Shown here: positions 41,182 to 50,200 of the stretch, in pieces
Position numbering within the stretch: the first letter of the stretch is position 1
Layout: each line of letters begins with the position of its first letter
DNA from: Bacillota bacterium
GTDB lineage: Bacteria > Bacillota > Clostridia > Oscillospirales > Oscillospiraceae
Assembly: GCA_023459875.1 (NCBI GenBank)
Contig: JAEWRY010000028.1
Span: forward strand, 62,001-126,000
Direction: 5' to 3'
DNA: 64,000 nucleotides
The notes under the pieces: model-generated
Database searches by the model: none
What the model was told of the DNA's origin: nothing
The model's input: only the letters and a program-made list of their open reading frames with translations
Translations under genes and position numbers: made by a program

Positions 41182-43809
41182 ATGAGCCGAGAACTGCCAA
41201 AGATCTACGAGCCCCAGGAGGCGGAGGGGCGAATTTATGAGATGTGGGAGAAGGCCGGCTGCTTTACCGGTCACAGGGACCCTGAGAAAAAGCCCTTTAC
41301 CATTGTGATGCCGCCCCCCAACGTCACGGGGCAGCTCCACATGGGCCACGCCATGGACTGCACCATGCAGGACATCCTCATCCGCTTCAAGCGGATGCAG
41401 GGCTATGCCGCCCTCTGGGTTCCGGGCGCGGACCACGCGGGTATCGCCACCCAGATCAAGGTGGAGGAGGCCCTCAGGGAGGAGGGCCTCACCCGTTACG
41501 ACCTGGGACGGGAAAAGTTCCTCCGGCGGGTGTGGGACTGGAAGGAGAAGTACGGCAGCCGCATCGTGGAGCAGCAGAAAAAGATGGGCTCCTCCTGCGA
41601 CTGGTCAAGGTCCCGCTTCACCATGGACGAGGGCTGCTCCAGAGCGGTACGGCATGTCTTTGCCACGCTGTACCAGAAAGGGCTTATTTATAAGGGCAGC
41701 CGCATCATCAACTGGTGCCCCCACTGCACCACCGCGCTTTCCGATACGGAGGTGGAATACAAGGAGAAGCCGGGCCGACTCTGGCATCTCAAGTATCCAA
41801 TCAAGGGGGAGCCGGGCCGCTTCGTTGTGGTGGCAACCACCCGCCCGGAGACGATGCTGGGCGACACCGGCGTGGCCGTGAATCCCGCCGACGACCGCTA
41901 CAGGGACATCGTGGGCAAGACCTGCGTCCTGCCCCTCATGGACCGGGAAATCCCCATTGTCGCCGACGAATATGTGGATATGACCTTCGGCACAGGCTGC
42001 GTCAAAATGACCCCCGCCCACGACCCCAACGACTTCGAAGTGGGTCTGCGGCACAACCTGGAGTCCATCCGGGTTCTGGACGACAACGGCAGGATCAACG
42101 AACTGGGCGGCGCTTACGCGGGCCTTGACCGCTACGAGGCCCGCAAGGTCATTTTGGATGATCTGGAAAATCTGGGCTTAGTCGAAAAAACCCAGGAGCA
42201 TGTCCATAACGTGGGCACCTGCTACCGCTGCGGCACCGACGTGGAGCCGATCATCTCCGCCCAGTGGTTTGTCAAGATGCAGCCTCTGGCTAAGGAGGCC
42301 ATCCGGGTGGTAAACGACGGGGAGGTAAAGTTCGTCCCCGATCGCTTCTCCAAGATATACACCAACTGGATGGAAAACGTCCGGGACTGGTGCATTTCCC
42401 GCCAGCTCTGGTGGGGCCATCAGATTCCCGCCTGGTACTGCGCCGATTGCGGCCACATCACGGTGAGCGAAGAAGACCCCACCGAGTGTGAAGCGTGCCA
42501 CAGCAAGCGCATCGCCCAGGACGAGGACGTGCTGGACACATGGTTCTCCTCCGCCCTTTGGCCCTTCTCCACCCTGGGCTGGCCGGAAAAGACCCCCGAC
42601 CTGGACTATTTCTACCCCACCGACGTACTGGTGACCGCCTACGACATCATCTTTTTCTGGGTGGCGCGCATGATCTTCTCCGGCTGCGAGCACACGAAGA
42701 AGCCGCCCTTCCATACGGTGTTCATCCACGGGCTCATCCGGGACGACAAGGGCCGCAAGATGTCCAAGTCCCTCGGCAACGGCATCGACCCGCTGGAGAT
42801 GGCAAACCAGTACGGCGCGGACGCCCTGCGCTTTAACCTCGTGACCGGCAACTCCCCGGGAAACGACATGCGTTTCCTCACCGAGCGGTGCGAGGCTATG
42901 CGCAACTTTGCCAACAAGATTTGGAACGCCTCCCGCTTCCTCATGATGAACCTCACCATCGACAAGTGCGTTCTGCCCGAGAAGCTGGAGCTGGAAGACA
43001 AGTGGATTCTCTCCAAGCTCAACGGGGTAATTCCCGAAGTCACCGACAACATGGACCGGTACGAGCTGGGAGTCGCCGCCCAGAAGGTCTACGATTTCAT
43101 CTGGGATTCCTACTGCGACTGGTATATTGAGCTCACCAAGACCCGCCTCCATGGGGACGACGAGGAGGGGAAGACCAGAGCCCAGCAGGTGCTGTGCTAC
43201 GTGCTCACCGAGACCCTCAAACTCCTGCATCCCTTCATGCCGTTCATTACAGAGGAAATCTGGCAGGCCCTGCCTCACGAGGGGGATTTCCTCATGCTGC
43301 AGCAGTGGCCTCAGTACCGCGAGGACCTTTCTTTCCCTCAGGAGGAGCGTGCCCTGGAGCTGGTGATGGACGCCATCCGCGCCGTGCGCGCCAAGCGCGC
43401 CGAGATGAACGTCCCCCCCTCCAAAAAGGCGAATCTCACCGTGGTGACCGACAAGGCCGGACTGTTCCGCCTGGGCGAGGCCTTCCTCAAGCGTCTGGCC
43501 TACGCCGAAGAGGTGAATATCGTCTCCGAGTCCCCCGCCGATACCGCCGGCAGCGTCTCGGTCGTCACTCATGAAGCGAGGATGTTCATGCCGCTTGCCC
43601 AGCTGGTCGACCTGGAAAAGGAGAGACAGAGAGCGGAAAAGGAGCTTTTAAAGAACCGCGCCGAGTTGGAGAAGCTGAGCGCCAAGCTCTCCAATCCCGG
43701 CTTTGTGAGCAAGGCCCCCGAGAACGTGGTGGCCGCCGAGCGGGACAGGGGCGAAAAGCTTGCCCTTCTCATCGAAAAACTGGCCGAACAGCTAAAATCC
43801 CTGCAATAA
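41182..43809 (+). CDS. valS: Valyl-tRNA synthetase
   Basis: 875 residues from ATG 41182 (MSRELPKIYEPQEAEGR), with AGGAG 10 bases upstream; ATG 41143 would add 13 residues. Class Ia motifs: PPPNVTGQLHMGHAM (HIGH) and GRKMSKSLGNGIDP (KMSKS). The editing domain has TTRPETMLGDTGVAVNP. A C-terminal coiled coil of about 70 residues (LVDLEKERQRAEKELLKNRAELEK) is the usual ValRS tRNA-binding arm. It charges tRNA-Val and clears mischarged threonine. Confidence 0.97.
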   Translation: MSRELPKIYEPQEAEGRIYEMWEKAGCFTGHRDPEKKPFTIVMPPPNVTGQLHMGHAMDCTMQDILIRFKRMQGYAALWVPGADHAGIATQIKVEEALREEGLTRYDLGREKFLRRVWDWKEKYGSRIVEQQKKMGSSCDWSRSRFTMDEGCSRAVRHVFATLYQKGLIYKGSRIINWCPHCTTALSDTEVEYKEKPGRLWHLKYPIKGEPGRFVVVATTRPETMLGDTGVAVNPADDRYRDIVGKTCVLPLMDREIPIVADEYVDMTFGTGCVKMTPAHDPNDFEVGLRHNLESIRVLDDNGRINELGGAYAGLDRYEARKVILDDLENLGLVEKTQEHVHNVGTCYRCGTDVEPIISAQWFVKMQPLAKEAIRVVNDGEVKFVPDRFSKIYTNWMENVRDWCISRQLWWGHQIPAWYCADCGHITVSEEDPTECEACHSKRIAQDEDVLDTWFSSALWPFSTLGWPEKTPDLDYFYPTDVLVTAYDIIFFWVARMIFSGCEHTKKPPFHTVFIHGLIRDDKGRKMSKSLGNGIDPLEMANQYGADALRFNLVTGNSPGNDMRFLTERCEAMRNFANKIWNASRFLMMNLTIDKCVLPEKLELEDKWILSKLNGVIPEVTDNMDRYELGVAAQKVYDFIWDSYCDWYIELTKTRLHGDDEEGKTRAQQVLCYVLTETLKLLHPFMPFITEEIWQALPHEGDFLMLQQWPQYREDLSFPQEERALELVMDAIRAVRAKRAEMNVPPSKKANLTVVTDKAGLFRLGEAFLKRLAYAEEVNIVSESPADTAGSVSVVTHEARMFMPLAQLVDLEKERQRAEKELLKNRAELEKLSAKLSNPGFVSKAPENVVAAERDRGEKLALLIEKLAEQLKSLQ

Positions 43810-43891
43810 AGGCTAAAACACCCCTGAAATGACTCGGTTTTTTTCCGGAGTACAGGGTTTTTGACAAAACCCGACGTTCCTTTGGGCTTAT

Positions 43892-43931
43892 AATCGCAGT
43901 ATACCAAAATTTGGTATACTGCGATTTTTTT
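43892..43931 (+). terminator. Perfect hairpin with T tract between valS and spoIIAA
   Basis: AATCGCAGTATACC, loop AAAATTT, GGTATACTGCGATT, then TTTTT. The stem is 14 base pairs and ends only about 20 bases before spoIIAA. It ends valS; a spoIIA promoter could lie on either side. No clear sigma-H or sigma-A pair was identified here. Confidence 0.75.
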
Positions 43932-43952
43932 ACGGAAAAGGAGGGACAAGCC

Positions 43953-44261
43953 ATGCCGGTCTCCTGCACCAGCCGGGACAGGCTGCTCACCGTCGCTATC
44001 TCCGGGGAAGTGGACCACCACGGCGCCAAGGCCATCATGTTGGAACTGGACCGACAGATCAACCAGTGCCTGCCCAAGAATCTTACTCTGGACCTCTCCG
44101 GCGTCACCTTTATGGACAGCTCGGGCATCGCGGTGCTGCTTCGGGCCTGGCGGAAGATGGGAGAGCTGGAAGGGAGCGTTTCGGTGCTCAAAACGCCGCC
44201 TCAGGCCGCCAAAGTTCTCCGGACCGCCGGCGTCTCGCGCTTCGTCAGATTTGAAAGCTGA
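43953..44261 (+). CDS. spoIIAA: Anti-sigma F factor antagonist SpoIIAA
   Basis: 102 residues of the STAS fold. LDLSGVTFMDSSGIAVLLRAW carries the phospho-accepting serine at Ser57 (DSSG). ATG 43953 follows AAGGAGGG. Unphosphorylated SpoIIAA removes SpoIIAB from sigma F and so starts forespore gene expression. It is the first gene of spoIIAA-spoIIAB-sigF. Confidence 0.95.
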   Translation: MPVSCTSRDRLLTVAISGEVDHHGAKAIMLELDRQINQCLPKNLTLDLSGVTFMDSSGIAVLLRAWRKMGELEGSVSVLKTPPQAAKVLRTAGVSRFVRFES

Positions 44262-44345
44262 CTGCTTGATTGAAAACTTTTCGGCAAACGGGGAATTGTT
44301 TTGGGCGGCCGCCGGCCGCCCTGCTGTGAGGAGGTACATATTTAT

Positions 44346-44813
44346 ATGAAGGCTGTCAATGAGGTCAATCTGAGCTTTCTCTCCCGCTCGGTGAACGAGG
44401 GCTTCGCCCGTGCCACCGCAGCCTGCTTCGCGGCCCAGCTGGATCCCACGCTCGACGAGCTGGGGGACATTAAAACCGCCGTCTCCGAGGCGGTGACCAA
44501 CGCCATCATCCACGGCTATCCCGACCGGCTGGGGGTCATCTACATGCGCATGCGCCTTTTTGATGACAGCTCCATGGAAATCGTCATCAGGGACAAGGGT
44601 GTGGGCATCCCGGACGTAGAGCTGGCCAGGCAGCCCCTCTTCACCACGGGGAACGAGGAGCGCTCCGGTATGGGATTTACGATTATGGAGAGCTTTATGG
44701 ACAATCTTAAGGTGCGTTCGGCTGTCGGAAAGGGCACCGTGGTCACCATGAAAAAGCGGATTTCCCGCCGTCCGGCGGCCCCAAACCACCGGTCCGGCGC
44801 CAGCCGGGAATGA
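44346..44813 (+). CDS. spoIIAB: Anti-sigma F factor SpoIIAB
   Basis: 155 residues. The GHKL ATPase motifs are present: AVSEAVTNAIIHGY (N box), IRDKGVGIPD (G1) and TTGNEERSGMGFTIM (G2). It binds sigma F and phosphorylates SpoIIAA. It has a basic C-terminal tail (KKRISRRPAAPNHRSG) somewhat longer than in Bacillus. GAGGAGG precedes the ATG. Its stop overlaps the sigF start. Confidence 0.95.
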   Translation: MKAVNEVNLSFLSRSVNEGFARATAACFAAQLDPTLDELGDIKTAVSEAVTNAIIHGYPDRLGVIYMRMRLFDDSSMEIVIRDKGVGIPDVELARQPLFTTGNEERSGMGFTIMESFMDNLKVRSAVGKGTVVTMKKRISRRPAAPNHRSGASRE

Positions 44814-45529
44814 ACACGGCGGACAAACTCCCCCTCCTGGAAGCAGCGAGGCTTGGGAGCGAGGAGGCGTGCACCAGACTGATTGAGGAGAACACCGGAC
44901 TCATCTGGAGCATTGTGCGCCGTTACTGCGGCAGGGGAGTGGACAGCGAGGACCTGTACCAGCTGGGCTGCCTTGGCTTTCTCAAGGCGGTGCGGGGATT
45001 CGACCCCGCCTATGGCACCCAGTTTTCTACTTATGCCGTTCCCAAAATCGCCGGAGAGATCCGGCGTTTTCTCCGGGACGATGGAATGGTGAAGGTGGGA
45101 CGGGGCATCAAGGAGCGGGCGGAAACCATAAGGCTCTGCCGGGACAGGCTGACCCATACCCTAGGCCGGGACCCGGTTCTCTCCGAACTGGCCGATGCCA
45201 CTGGCTTTACCCCCGAGGATATCGCCACCGCCGAGACCGCCACCAGCGCGGTGACCTCCCTCCAGATGGAGACAGGGGACGGGGGCCTTACCCTGGAAAA
45301 CATTATCGGCAGTGACGGCATGGAGGAGAATCTCGTGGAACGGGTGGCCCTGCGGGGAGCGATTGAACGCCTCTCCGAGCGGGAACGCAAGGTCATTCTG
45401 CTCCGTTACTATAAGAATCTGACCCAGGAGCGGGCCGCCCGGGTGATGGGGGTCTCCCAGGTGCAGATTTCCCGTATTGAGCGAAAAGCCATGGAGCACC
45501 TGCGGGGAGAGATGTTGGCCGATCCGTAG
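44810..45529 (+). CDS. sigF: RNA polymerase sigma F factor
   Basis: 239 residues, sigma-70 family group 3. Region 2 (DSEDLYQLGCLGFLKAVRGFDPAYGTQFSTYAVPKI), region 3 (TLGRDPVLSELADATG) and region 4 (LSERERKVILLRYYKNLTQERAARVMGVSQVQISRIER) are complete. It starts on ATG overlapping spoIIAB (ATGA). It controls early forespore genes, marking this organism as a spore former, together with its two regulators. Confidence 0.96.
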   Translation: MNTADKLPLLEAARLGSEEACTRLIEENTGLIWSIVRRYCGRGVDSEDLYQLGCLGFLKAVRGFDPAYGTQFSTYAVPKIAGEIRRFLRDDGMVKVGRGIKERAETIRLCRDRLTHTLGRDPVLSELADATGFTPEDIATAETATSAVTSLQMETGDGGLTLENIIGSDGMEENLVERVALRGAIERLSERERKVILLRYYKNLTQERAARVMGVSQVQISRIERKAMEHLRGEMLADP

Positions 45530-45541
45530 GAAACAGCCTGC

Positions 45542-45570
45542 TTGACGCACTCCCTTAACCGTTATATAAT
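45542..45570 (+). promoter_or_regulatory. Sigma-A promoter before the hairpin block
   Basis: TTGACG (45542-45547), 17 bases, TATAAT (45565-45570). Transcription would begin near 45577, immediately before the first hairpin. Confidence 0.65.
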
Positions 45571-45580
45571 GTCGACTGAA

Positions 45581-45753
45581 CAAATGCGATTTCCGAATCG
45601 CATTTGCCGAAAGGACAAAATTGCCCTTTCGGGCGGCAAAGCAAGACTGTTTTACCGCTTCAGATACACTCATGACTGTCCGTTTTGATTTGCGGGCACA
45701 CGCCGCAAATCAAAAGTGCAAGGTTTTTGTCCATAATTGGTCAAAAACCTTGC
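45581..45753 (+). ncRNA. Block of four successive hairpins, candidate structured RNA
   Basis: Four inverted repeats follow one another in a gene-free gap of 321 bases. CAAATGCGATT/AATCGCATTTG (45581-45606) is perfect at 11 base pairs. CCGAAAGGACAA/TTGCCCTTTCGG (45607-45632) has one mismatch. TTTTGATTTGCGG/CCGCAAATCAAAA (45683-45715) is perfect at 13. GCAAGGTTTTTG/CAAAAACCTTGC (45718-45753) is perfect at 12. A promoter lies just upstream. None matches a riboswitch class I know. It could be an RNA, a set of nested mobile repeats or a long leader of the glycosyltransferase gene. Confidence 0.45.
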
Positions 45754-45850
45754 GCCTGAATAAAACAAAACAGCTTAGAAGCATTGATATGACTAAATTT
45801 TTGTTTTTTTAACGGACATAATATAATAGCGCCCGAAGGAGTGACGCTCC

Positions 45851-46822
45851 ATGGAAAATACGCTTTATATCGTCGTCCCCTGCTACAACGAGGAGGACGT
45901 TCTGCCCGAGACTTCCCGCCGCCTGAAGAACAAGCTTGAGTCGCTCATGGAGGCGGGAAAGGTCTCCCGCCGCAGCAGGATTCTTTTCGTAAACGACGGC
46001 TCCAAAGATGCTACCTGGGAGATCATCGCCCGGCTGCACGAAAGCTGCCCACTCTTTTCAGGTGTGTGCCTCACCCGCAACCGGGGCCACCAGAACGCCC
46101 TCATGGCGGGGCTCATGACCGCCAAGGACCGCGCCGACATGGTCATTTCCATGGACGCCGACCTGCAGGACGACGTGGACGCCGTGGACAGCATGGTGGA
46201 AAAATACCTGGAGGGCTGCGATATCGTCTACGGTGTGCGCTCCTCCCGGAAGAAGGACACCTTCTTCAAGCGGTTTACCGCCGAGGGTTTTTACCGGCTT
46301 ATGAACTTTTTCGGCGCCGAGGTGGTTTTCAACCACGCCGACTACCGGCTCATGTCCCGCCGGGCGCTGGAGGGTCTCTCCCAGTTTACCGAGGCAAACC
46401 TCTTCCTGAGGGGTATCGTCCCCATGATCGGCTACCGGACCGACACCGTGGAGTATGAGCGGGGCGAGCGCTTCGCGGGAGAGAGCAAATATCCCCTTAA
46501 AAAGATGCTTGCCTTCGCCATGGAGGGCATCACCTCCCTTTCCACCCGGCCCATCCGGTACATCACCGGCCTGGGTTTTATGATCTTTCTCATCAGCATC
46601 ATTATGCTCATCTATATTCTGGTCCGGCATTTCACGGGTCACACCGTGATCGGCTGGTCCAGCGTGGCGGTATCCGTGTGGGCAATCGGCGGCCTTATCC
46701 TGCTCTCTTTGGGCGTCATCGGGGAGTACATCGGGAAAATTTATCTGGAAACCAAAGCACGCCCCCGTTTCCTGATCCGAGAGGTGCTGGAGGAGGGCGA
46801 AGAAAATGAAAAAACTCTTTGA
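45851..46822 (+). CDS. Family 2 glycosyltransferase, GtrB/bactoprenol glucosyltransferase-like
   Basis: 323 residues. The GT2 domain has VVPCYNEEDVL, ILFVNDGSKDAT, MDADLQDD (the D-x-D of the sugar-nucleotide site) and FNHADYRLMSRRALE. Two transmembrane helices at the C terminus (about 235-300) are typical of GtrB. It makes polyprenyl-phosphate-linked sugar on the inner face of the membrane. The gtrA-like gene overlaps its end by 17 bases. GAAGGAG precedes the ATG. Confidence 0.92.
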   Translation: MENTLYIVVPCYNEEDVLPETSRRLKNKLESLMEAGKVSRRSRILFVNDGSKDATWEIIARLHESCPLFSGVCLTRNRGHQNALMAGLMTAKDRADMVISMDADLQDDVDAVDSMVEKYLEGCDIVYGVRSSRKKDTFFKRFTAEGFYRLMNFFGAEVVFNHADYRLMSRRALEGLSQFTEANLFLRGIVPMIGYRTDTVEYERGERFAGESKYPLKKMLAFAMEGITSLSTRPIRYITGLGFMIFLISIIMLIYILVRHFTGHTVIGWSSVAVSVWAIGGLILLSLGVIGEYIGKIYLETKARPRFLIREVLEEGEENEKTL

Positions 46823-47216
46823 CGCCTCGGTTTTCAAATTCCTCCTGGTGGGCGTGGGGAACACTTTGCTCTCCGCCGCCATCATGTTCCTGCTCTACGA
46901 ACGGGCTCATTTCGGCTACTGGGGCTCTTCCGCTCTGGCATACATAGCGGGCGCGGTGATGAGCTTTTTCTTAAACCGCTATTATACTTTCCACAGCGAG
47001 GAGCGCTTCTGGCGCTCGGCAGTGAAGTTTGCCCTCAACGTTACGGTATGCTACGTCATTGCCTATTCCGCGGCCAAGCCGCTGGTCGCCTGGGCCCTGG
47101 CCGGCACCGGTCTAGCGACCTCCTGGATGGACCGGTTCTCCATGCTCTTCGGCATGGGGCTCTACACCGTCATCAATTATTTCGGCCAGCGGTTTTTCGC
47201 TTTCCGGAAGATGTGA
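46806..47216 (+). CDS. GtrA-family membrane protein (putative polyprenyl-sugar flippase)
   Basis: 136 residues with four transmembrane helices. FLLVGVGNTLLSAAIMFLLYE and SFFLNRYYTFHSE are family hallmarks. GtrA proteins are thought to flip the polyprenyl-phosphate sugar made by GtrB to the outside, where another enzyme decorates a wall polymer. The gene overlaps the GT2 gene, confirming the pair. The third, serotype-specific transferase is not adjacent. Confidence 0.9.
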   Translation: MKKLFDASVFKFLLVGVGNTLLSAAIMFLLYERAHFGYWGSSALAYIAGAVMSFFLNRYYTFHSEERFWRSAVKFALNVTVCYVIAYSAAKPLVAWALAGTGLATSWMDRFSMLFGMGLYTVINYFGQRFFAFRKM

Positions 47217-47309
47217 ATGCCCGTGGGCCCAGATTGCCGAATAGGCCGGATGCCTTCTCCGGCAGGCTGATTCCGACCTGTAAAAATTCGCAAAATTCTC
47301 ATTCTTCTC

Positions 47310-47338
47310 TTGCACCGGGGCAAAAAATAAGATAAAAT
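47310..47338 (+). promoter_or_regulatory. Sigma-A promoter
   Basis: TTGCAC (47310-47315), 17 bases, TAAAAT (47333-47338), 34 bases before the small gene at 47372. Confidence 0.55.
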
Positions 47339-47371
47339 GAGGCATACTATTAAGAGCAGGAGGTAAGTGCC

Positions 47372-47656
47372 ATGACATTTGATGAACTTCGTGACATTGC
47401 ATTGGATCTGACCCAGAACGGCGTGCGCAAGGCCAAGGTATACGGGGAGATCGCAAAACTGAATATCTCCGTCATCACCGAGGAAGAAAATATCAGGAAG
47501 GCCTATGTGGAGATCGGCAGCGACTACTACGACAATCACAACAAGTCCGCCGACAACGCTTACGCCGTCCAGTGCGCCAAGGTCGATCTTGCCAAGGCGA
47601 AGATCGCCGAATACAAAGACAAGATCGCAGAGCTGAAGGAAGACAACGCCCAGTAA
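47372..47656 (+). CDS. Small helical protein of unknown function
   Basis: 94 residues, highly charged. The C-terminal half (CAKVDLAKAKIAEYKDKIAELKED) is a likely coiled coil; the middle has EEENIRKAYVEIGSDYY. AGGAGG precedes ATG 47372; it has its own promoter and terminator, so it is very likely real. The layout resembles a small family of coiled-coil proteins that can precede zinc-ribbon proteins in Clostridia. Function unknown. Confidence 0.75.
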   Translation: MTFDELRDIALDLTQNGVRKAKVYGEIAKLNISVITEEENIRKAYVEIGSDYYDNHNKSADNAYAVQCAKVDLAKAKIAEYKDKIAELKEDNAQ

Positions 47657-47685
47657 TTTCAGGTCCGCCGCAAACAGAAAATTGA

Positions 47686-47722
47686 AAAAGCGTCCGGCGT
47701 AACAGCGCCGGACGCTTTTAAT
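47686..47722 (+). terminator. Intrinsic terminator
   Basis: AAAAGCGTCCGGCG and CGCCGGACGCTTTT pair around a 6-base loop, followed by AATATT. Confidence 0.85.
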
Positions 47723-47759
47723 ATTAATAAGGTATTAATAGTAATAGCAACCGCCTTCG

Positions 47760-47788
47760 TTGCAATTTTACCTTAAAAACGGTATACT
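47760..47788 (+). promoter_or_regulatory. Sigma-A promoter of the SLH gene
   Basis: TTGCAA (47760-47765), 17 bases, TATACT (47783-47788), 41 bases before the start codon. Confidence 0.65.
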
Positions 47789-47829
47789 CAGAAATAAGAG
47801 CCAATAAAAAACATTTGTGGAGGTGCACT

Positions 47830-50163
47830 ATGAACCGAAAACGCCTGTTTGCCTGCCTTCTGGCTCTGCTTCTGGCTTTGCCGCTGGCCGTACAGCCCGT
47901 TCTGGCCACCACCTTTCCCGATGTAACGGGGAACTGGTCCTGGGCCGCCGATTACATCAGCGATATGGCTGATAAGGGAATTTTCAAGGGCTATGAGGAC
48001 GGGACCTTCGGCCCCGGAAAAGAACTGACCGCCGGACAGGCTCTGGCGGTCTGCGCCCGGGGCGCCGGCTTTACCGACAAGCTGTACGCCAAGATCGCTC
48101 TCGACCGGGGAAGCGAGGTCACCGCCATCCTCGGAACCGAGCTGAGCTGGTTTCGCAGCGATTTTGCCGTCTGCCTGGAGCTGGGCATCGTGAAGGCTTC
48201 GGAACTGAAAGCCCTTTATCAGTCGGGAGCGCTCACCAAAGCCATCACCAAGGAGGATTTCGCCTTTTATCTGGTACGGGGGATGGGCCTCAGCTCGTTG
48301 GCGGAGAGCCTCGGAAGCTGCTCCATGAGCTTTGCCGACGCCTCCTCCATCGCCGCCGCCCGACAGAGCTATGTCTATCTGCTCTACCTCTACGGCATCG
48401 TGCAGGGGACCGACGAAAATACATTCCTGCCTAAGTCCACTTTGACCCGCGCGGTCAGCGCGACCATGCTCTCCAGGGCTGTATCCTTTTCGGAAGAGCG
48501 GGGAGTTTTGCCCGAGCTCGCCAGGTACACCGACTATGACTGGACGGCCGGTCTGGTGACCGGCTTATCCGAAGGAAGTGATGGTACGGTCCTTACCCTC
48601 GCCGCCGGCAGCGGGAGCGAGTCGGTCACCGTGCCGGATACCGCGGTTATTTATGAGAACAATATGCCGATGACCGCTGCCGCCCTGAAAGAGGGGGTTT
48701 ACGCCAGAGCCTGCTATGACGAAAACGAAGAGGTGGCCTCGGTGCGCGTCGTGAGCGCTTCAAGTCTCGTTACGGTGTCCGGCGCGGTCTCCTCTCTGGC
48801 CGGGGACGCCATCATTCTCACGGTGAGCGGCGCGAGCCGGACCCTCGCCGTGAACCGCTTCACTTCGGTGACCGCCGGGGGCGTCACGGGAGACTGCAGC
48901 CTTCTGGATAACAAGGCGGGGTATTCCGAAGCGGTCTGTGTGACCGATCCGGACGGCACCGTCCTCACAGCGAAACTCACGGGGGGAACGACGGTATGCG
49001 AGGGCCTTATTGAATCGGTTGCTGCCGGAAACCAAACCATCCTGCAGGTGACCCTCTTTAACGGTGTGACGAGGTCTTATACCGTGCCGGGCTCCGCCGC
49101 TGTCACCGTGGACAATAAAAGCGGCACCCTGAAAAGCGGCCTTGAGGGCGCCTATGTGGCCCTCAAGATATCGAAGGATACGGACGGGAAAGTGGAGAGC
49201 GTCGCCGTGAGTACCGCCGACTCCTATATTCAGGGCGCAATCCGGGGCACCACCTACACCAGCAATCCCAATACCATCTATCTCACCGACCAGGATACGG
49301 GCGAATCCACCTCCTACAGTATGGCCGATTCCCCCGTTATCACCTATAACGGCAAAGAGGCCACCTTCAGCGCCCTCCAGAAAGATTGGTTCGTCACCGC
49401 AAGGCTGGACAGCTCGGGCAAGGTGGAGATGATAGAGGCTTATCCCGGTTCGGCAGAGGTGGAGGGCACTATTTCCACCATCGCCTATGATACGGTTACC
49501 GTCATCACGGTGACTGGGGAGGACGGGGAACTCTACTCACTGAGCCTGGATATGTCCAAGTTGCCCGAAATCAAGCGGGACGGCAACAAGAGCTCCATCG
49601 ATAAGCTGAGGGTGGGGGACACCGTAACGGTAACCATAAGCTATCATATTGTTACGCTGATCTCGGCCAAGGCCCAGGAGGCGAACATTACCGGCACCGT
49701 CACCCGGATCATCCAGGACACCTCGGGCAGTACGCTGGAGGTTAGGCTGGAGGACGGTTCCACCGCCTCCTACACCATCGGGACGGGCACCAGCGTAGTG
49801 AAGGACGGCAAGTCGGCAGCTGTCTCCTCTCTGGAGCCGGGCGACGTGGTGAAAATGACGGTGAGCGGCGGCGAGGCGGTCTCCATTACCGTATCAAAAA
49901 GCGAGACCTCTTCCGCCAATATAGCCGGCACGATCCTCTACATCAATGCCGACGATAAAAGCGTTCTGCTCCGGGTGTCCGACTCTGCCACAGGGACCGA
50001 TTACATCGTGACCGTCAACGTTACCTCCTCGGGCACGAAATATATGGACATAGATGATGGGACAGCCCTTTCGCTTTCCAAGCTTGCCATCGGGGACGAG
50101 ATCATCGCATACGGAGCTTATGACGGTTCCGAATTTTACGCGACCATTATCCTGATCAAGTAG
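47830..50163 (+). CDS. SLH-domain surface protein
   Basis: 777 residues. A signal peptide of about 26 residues ends at VQPVLATT. SLH-like repeats follow (FPDVTGNWSWAADYISDMADKGIFKGYEDGTFGPGKELT at about 30-70, then two more to about 225, the last with YGIVQGTDENTFLPKSTLTRA). The rest is Thr/Ser/Val-rich beta structure in repeated units of about 70-80 residues, several beginning with a GxIxxI pattern. It should sit in the wall, bound to pyruvylated polymer made through the CsaB domain at 13980. GGAGGTG precedes the ATG. It is a surface-layer or adhesin-type protein; function unknown. Confidence 0.88.
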   Translation: MNRKRLFACLLALLLALPLAVQPVLATTFPDVTGNWSWAADYISDMADKGIFKGYEDGTFGPGKELTAGQALAVCARGAGFTDKLYAKIALDRGSEVTAILGTELSWFRSDFAVCLELGIVKASELKALYQSGALTKAITKEDFAFYLVRGMGLSSLAESLGSCSMSFADASSIAAARQSYVYLLYLYGIVQGTDENTFLPKSTLTRAVSATMLSRAVSFSEERGVLPELARYTDYDWTAGLVTGLSEGSDGTVLTLAAGSGSESVTVPDTAVIYENNMPMTAAALKEGVYARACYDENEEVASVRVVSASSLVTVSGAVSSLAGDAIILTVSGASRTLAVNRFTSVTAGGVTGDCSLLDNKAGYSEAVCVTDPDGTVLTAKLTGGTTVCEGLIESVAAGNQTILQVTLFNGVTRSYTVPGSAAVTVDNKSGTLKSGLEGAYVALKISKDTDGKVESVAVSTADSYIQGAIRGTTYTSNPNTIYLTDQDTGESTSYSMADSPVITYNGKEATFSALQKDWFVTARLDSSGKVEMIEAYPGSAEVEGTISTIAYDTVTVITVTGEDGELYSLSLDMSKLPEIKRDGNKSSIDKLRVGDTVTVTISYHIVTLISAKAQEANITGTVTRIIQDTSGSTLEVRLEDGSTASYTIGTGTSVVKDGKSAAVSSLEPGDVVKMTVSGGEAVSITVSKSETSSANIAGTILYINADDKSVLLRVSDSATGTDYIVTVNVTSSGTKYMDIDDGTALSLSKLAIGDEIIAYGAYDGSEFYATIILIK

Positions 50164-50200
50164 ACGCTTTTTACAGCGGTCCGGACTGAGCGTCCGGTCA

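Noticed and set aside
42178..43572. 464-codon minus-strand open frame inside valS
   Set aside because: Antisense shadow; composition is typical of reverse-read GC3-rich codons.
43861..43894. TTGACA...TATAAT as a spoIIA promoter
   Set aside because: The spacer is 22 bases, too long for sigma-A, and the -10 overlaps the hairpin arm.
45621..45812. 63-codon open frame in the hairpin block
   Set aside because: Lies across two inverted repeats, lacks a ribosome site and has no conserved features.
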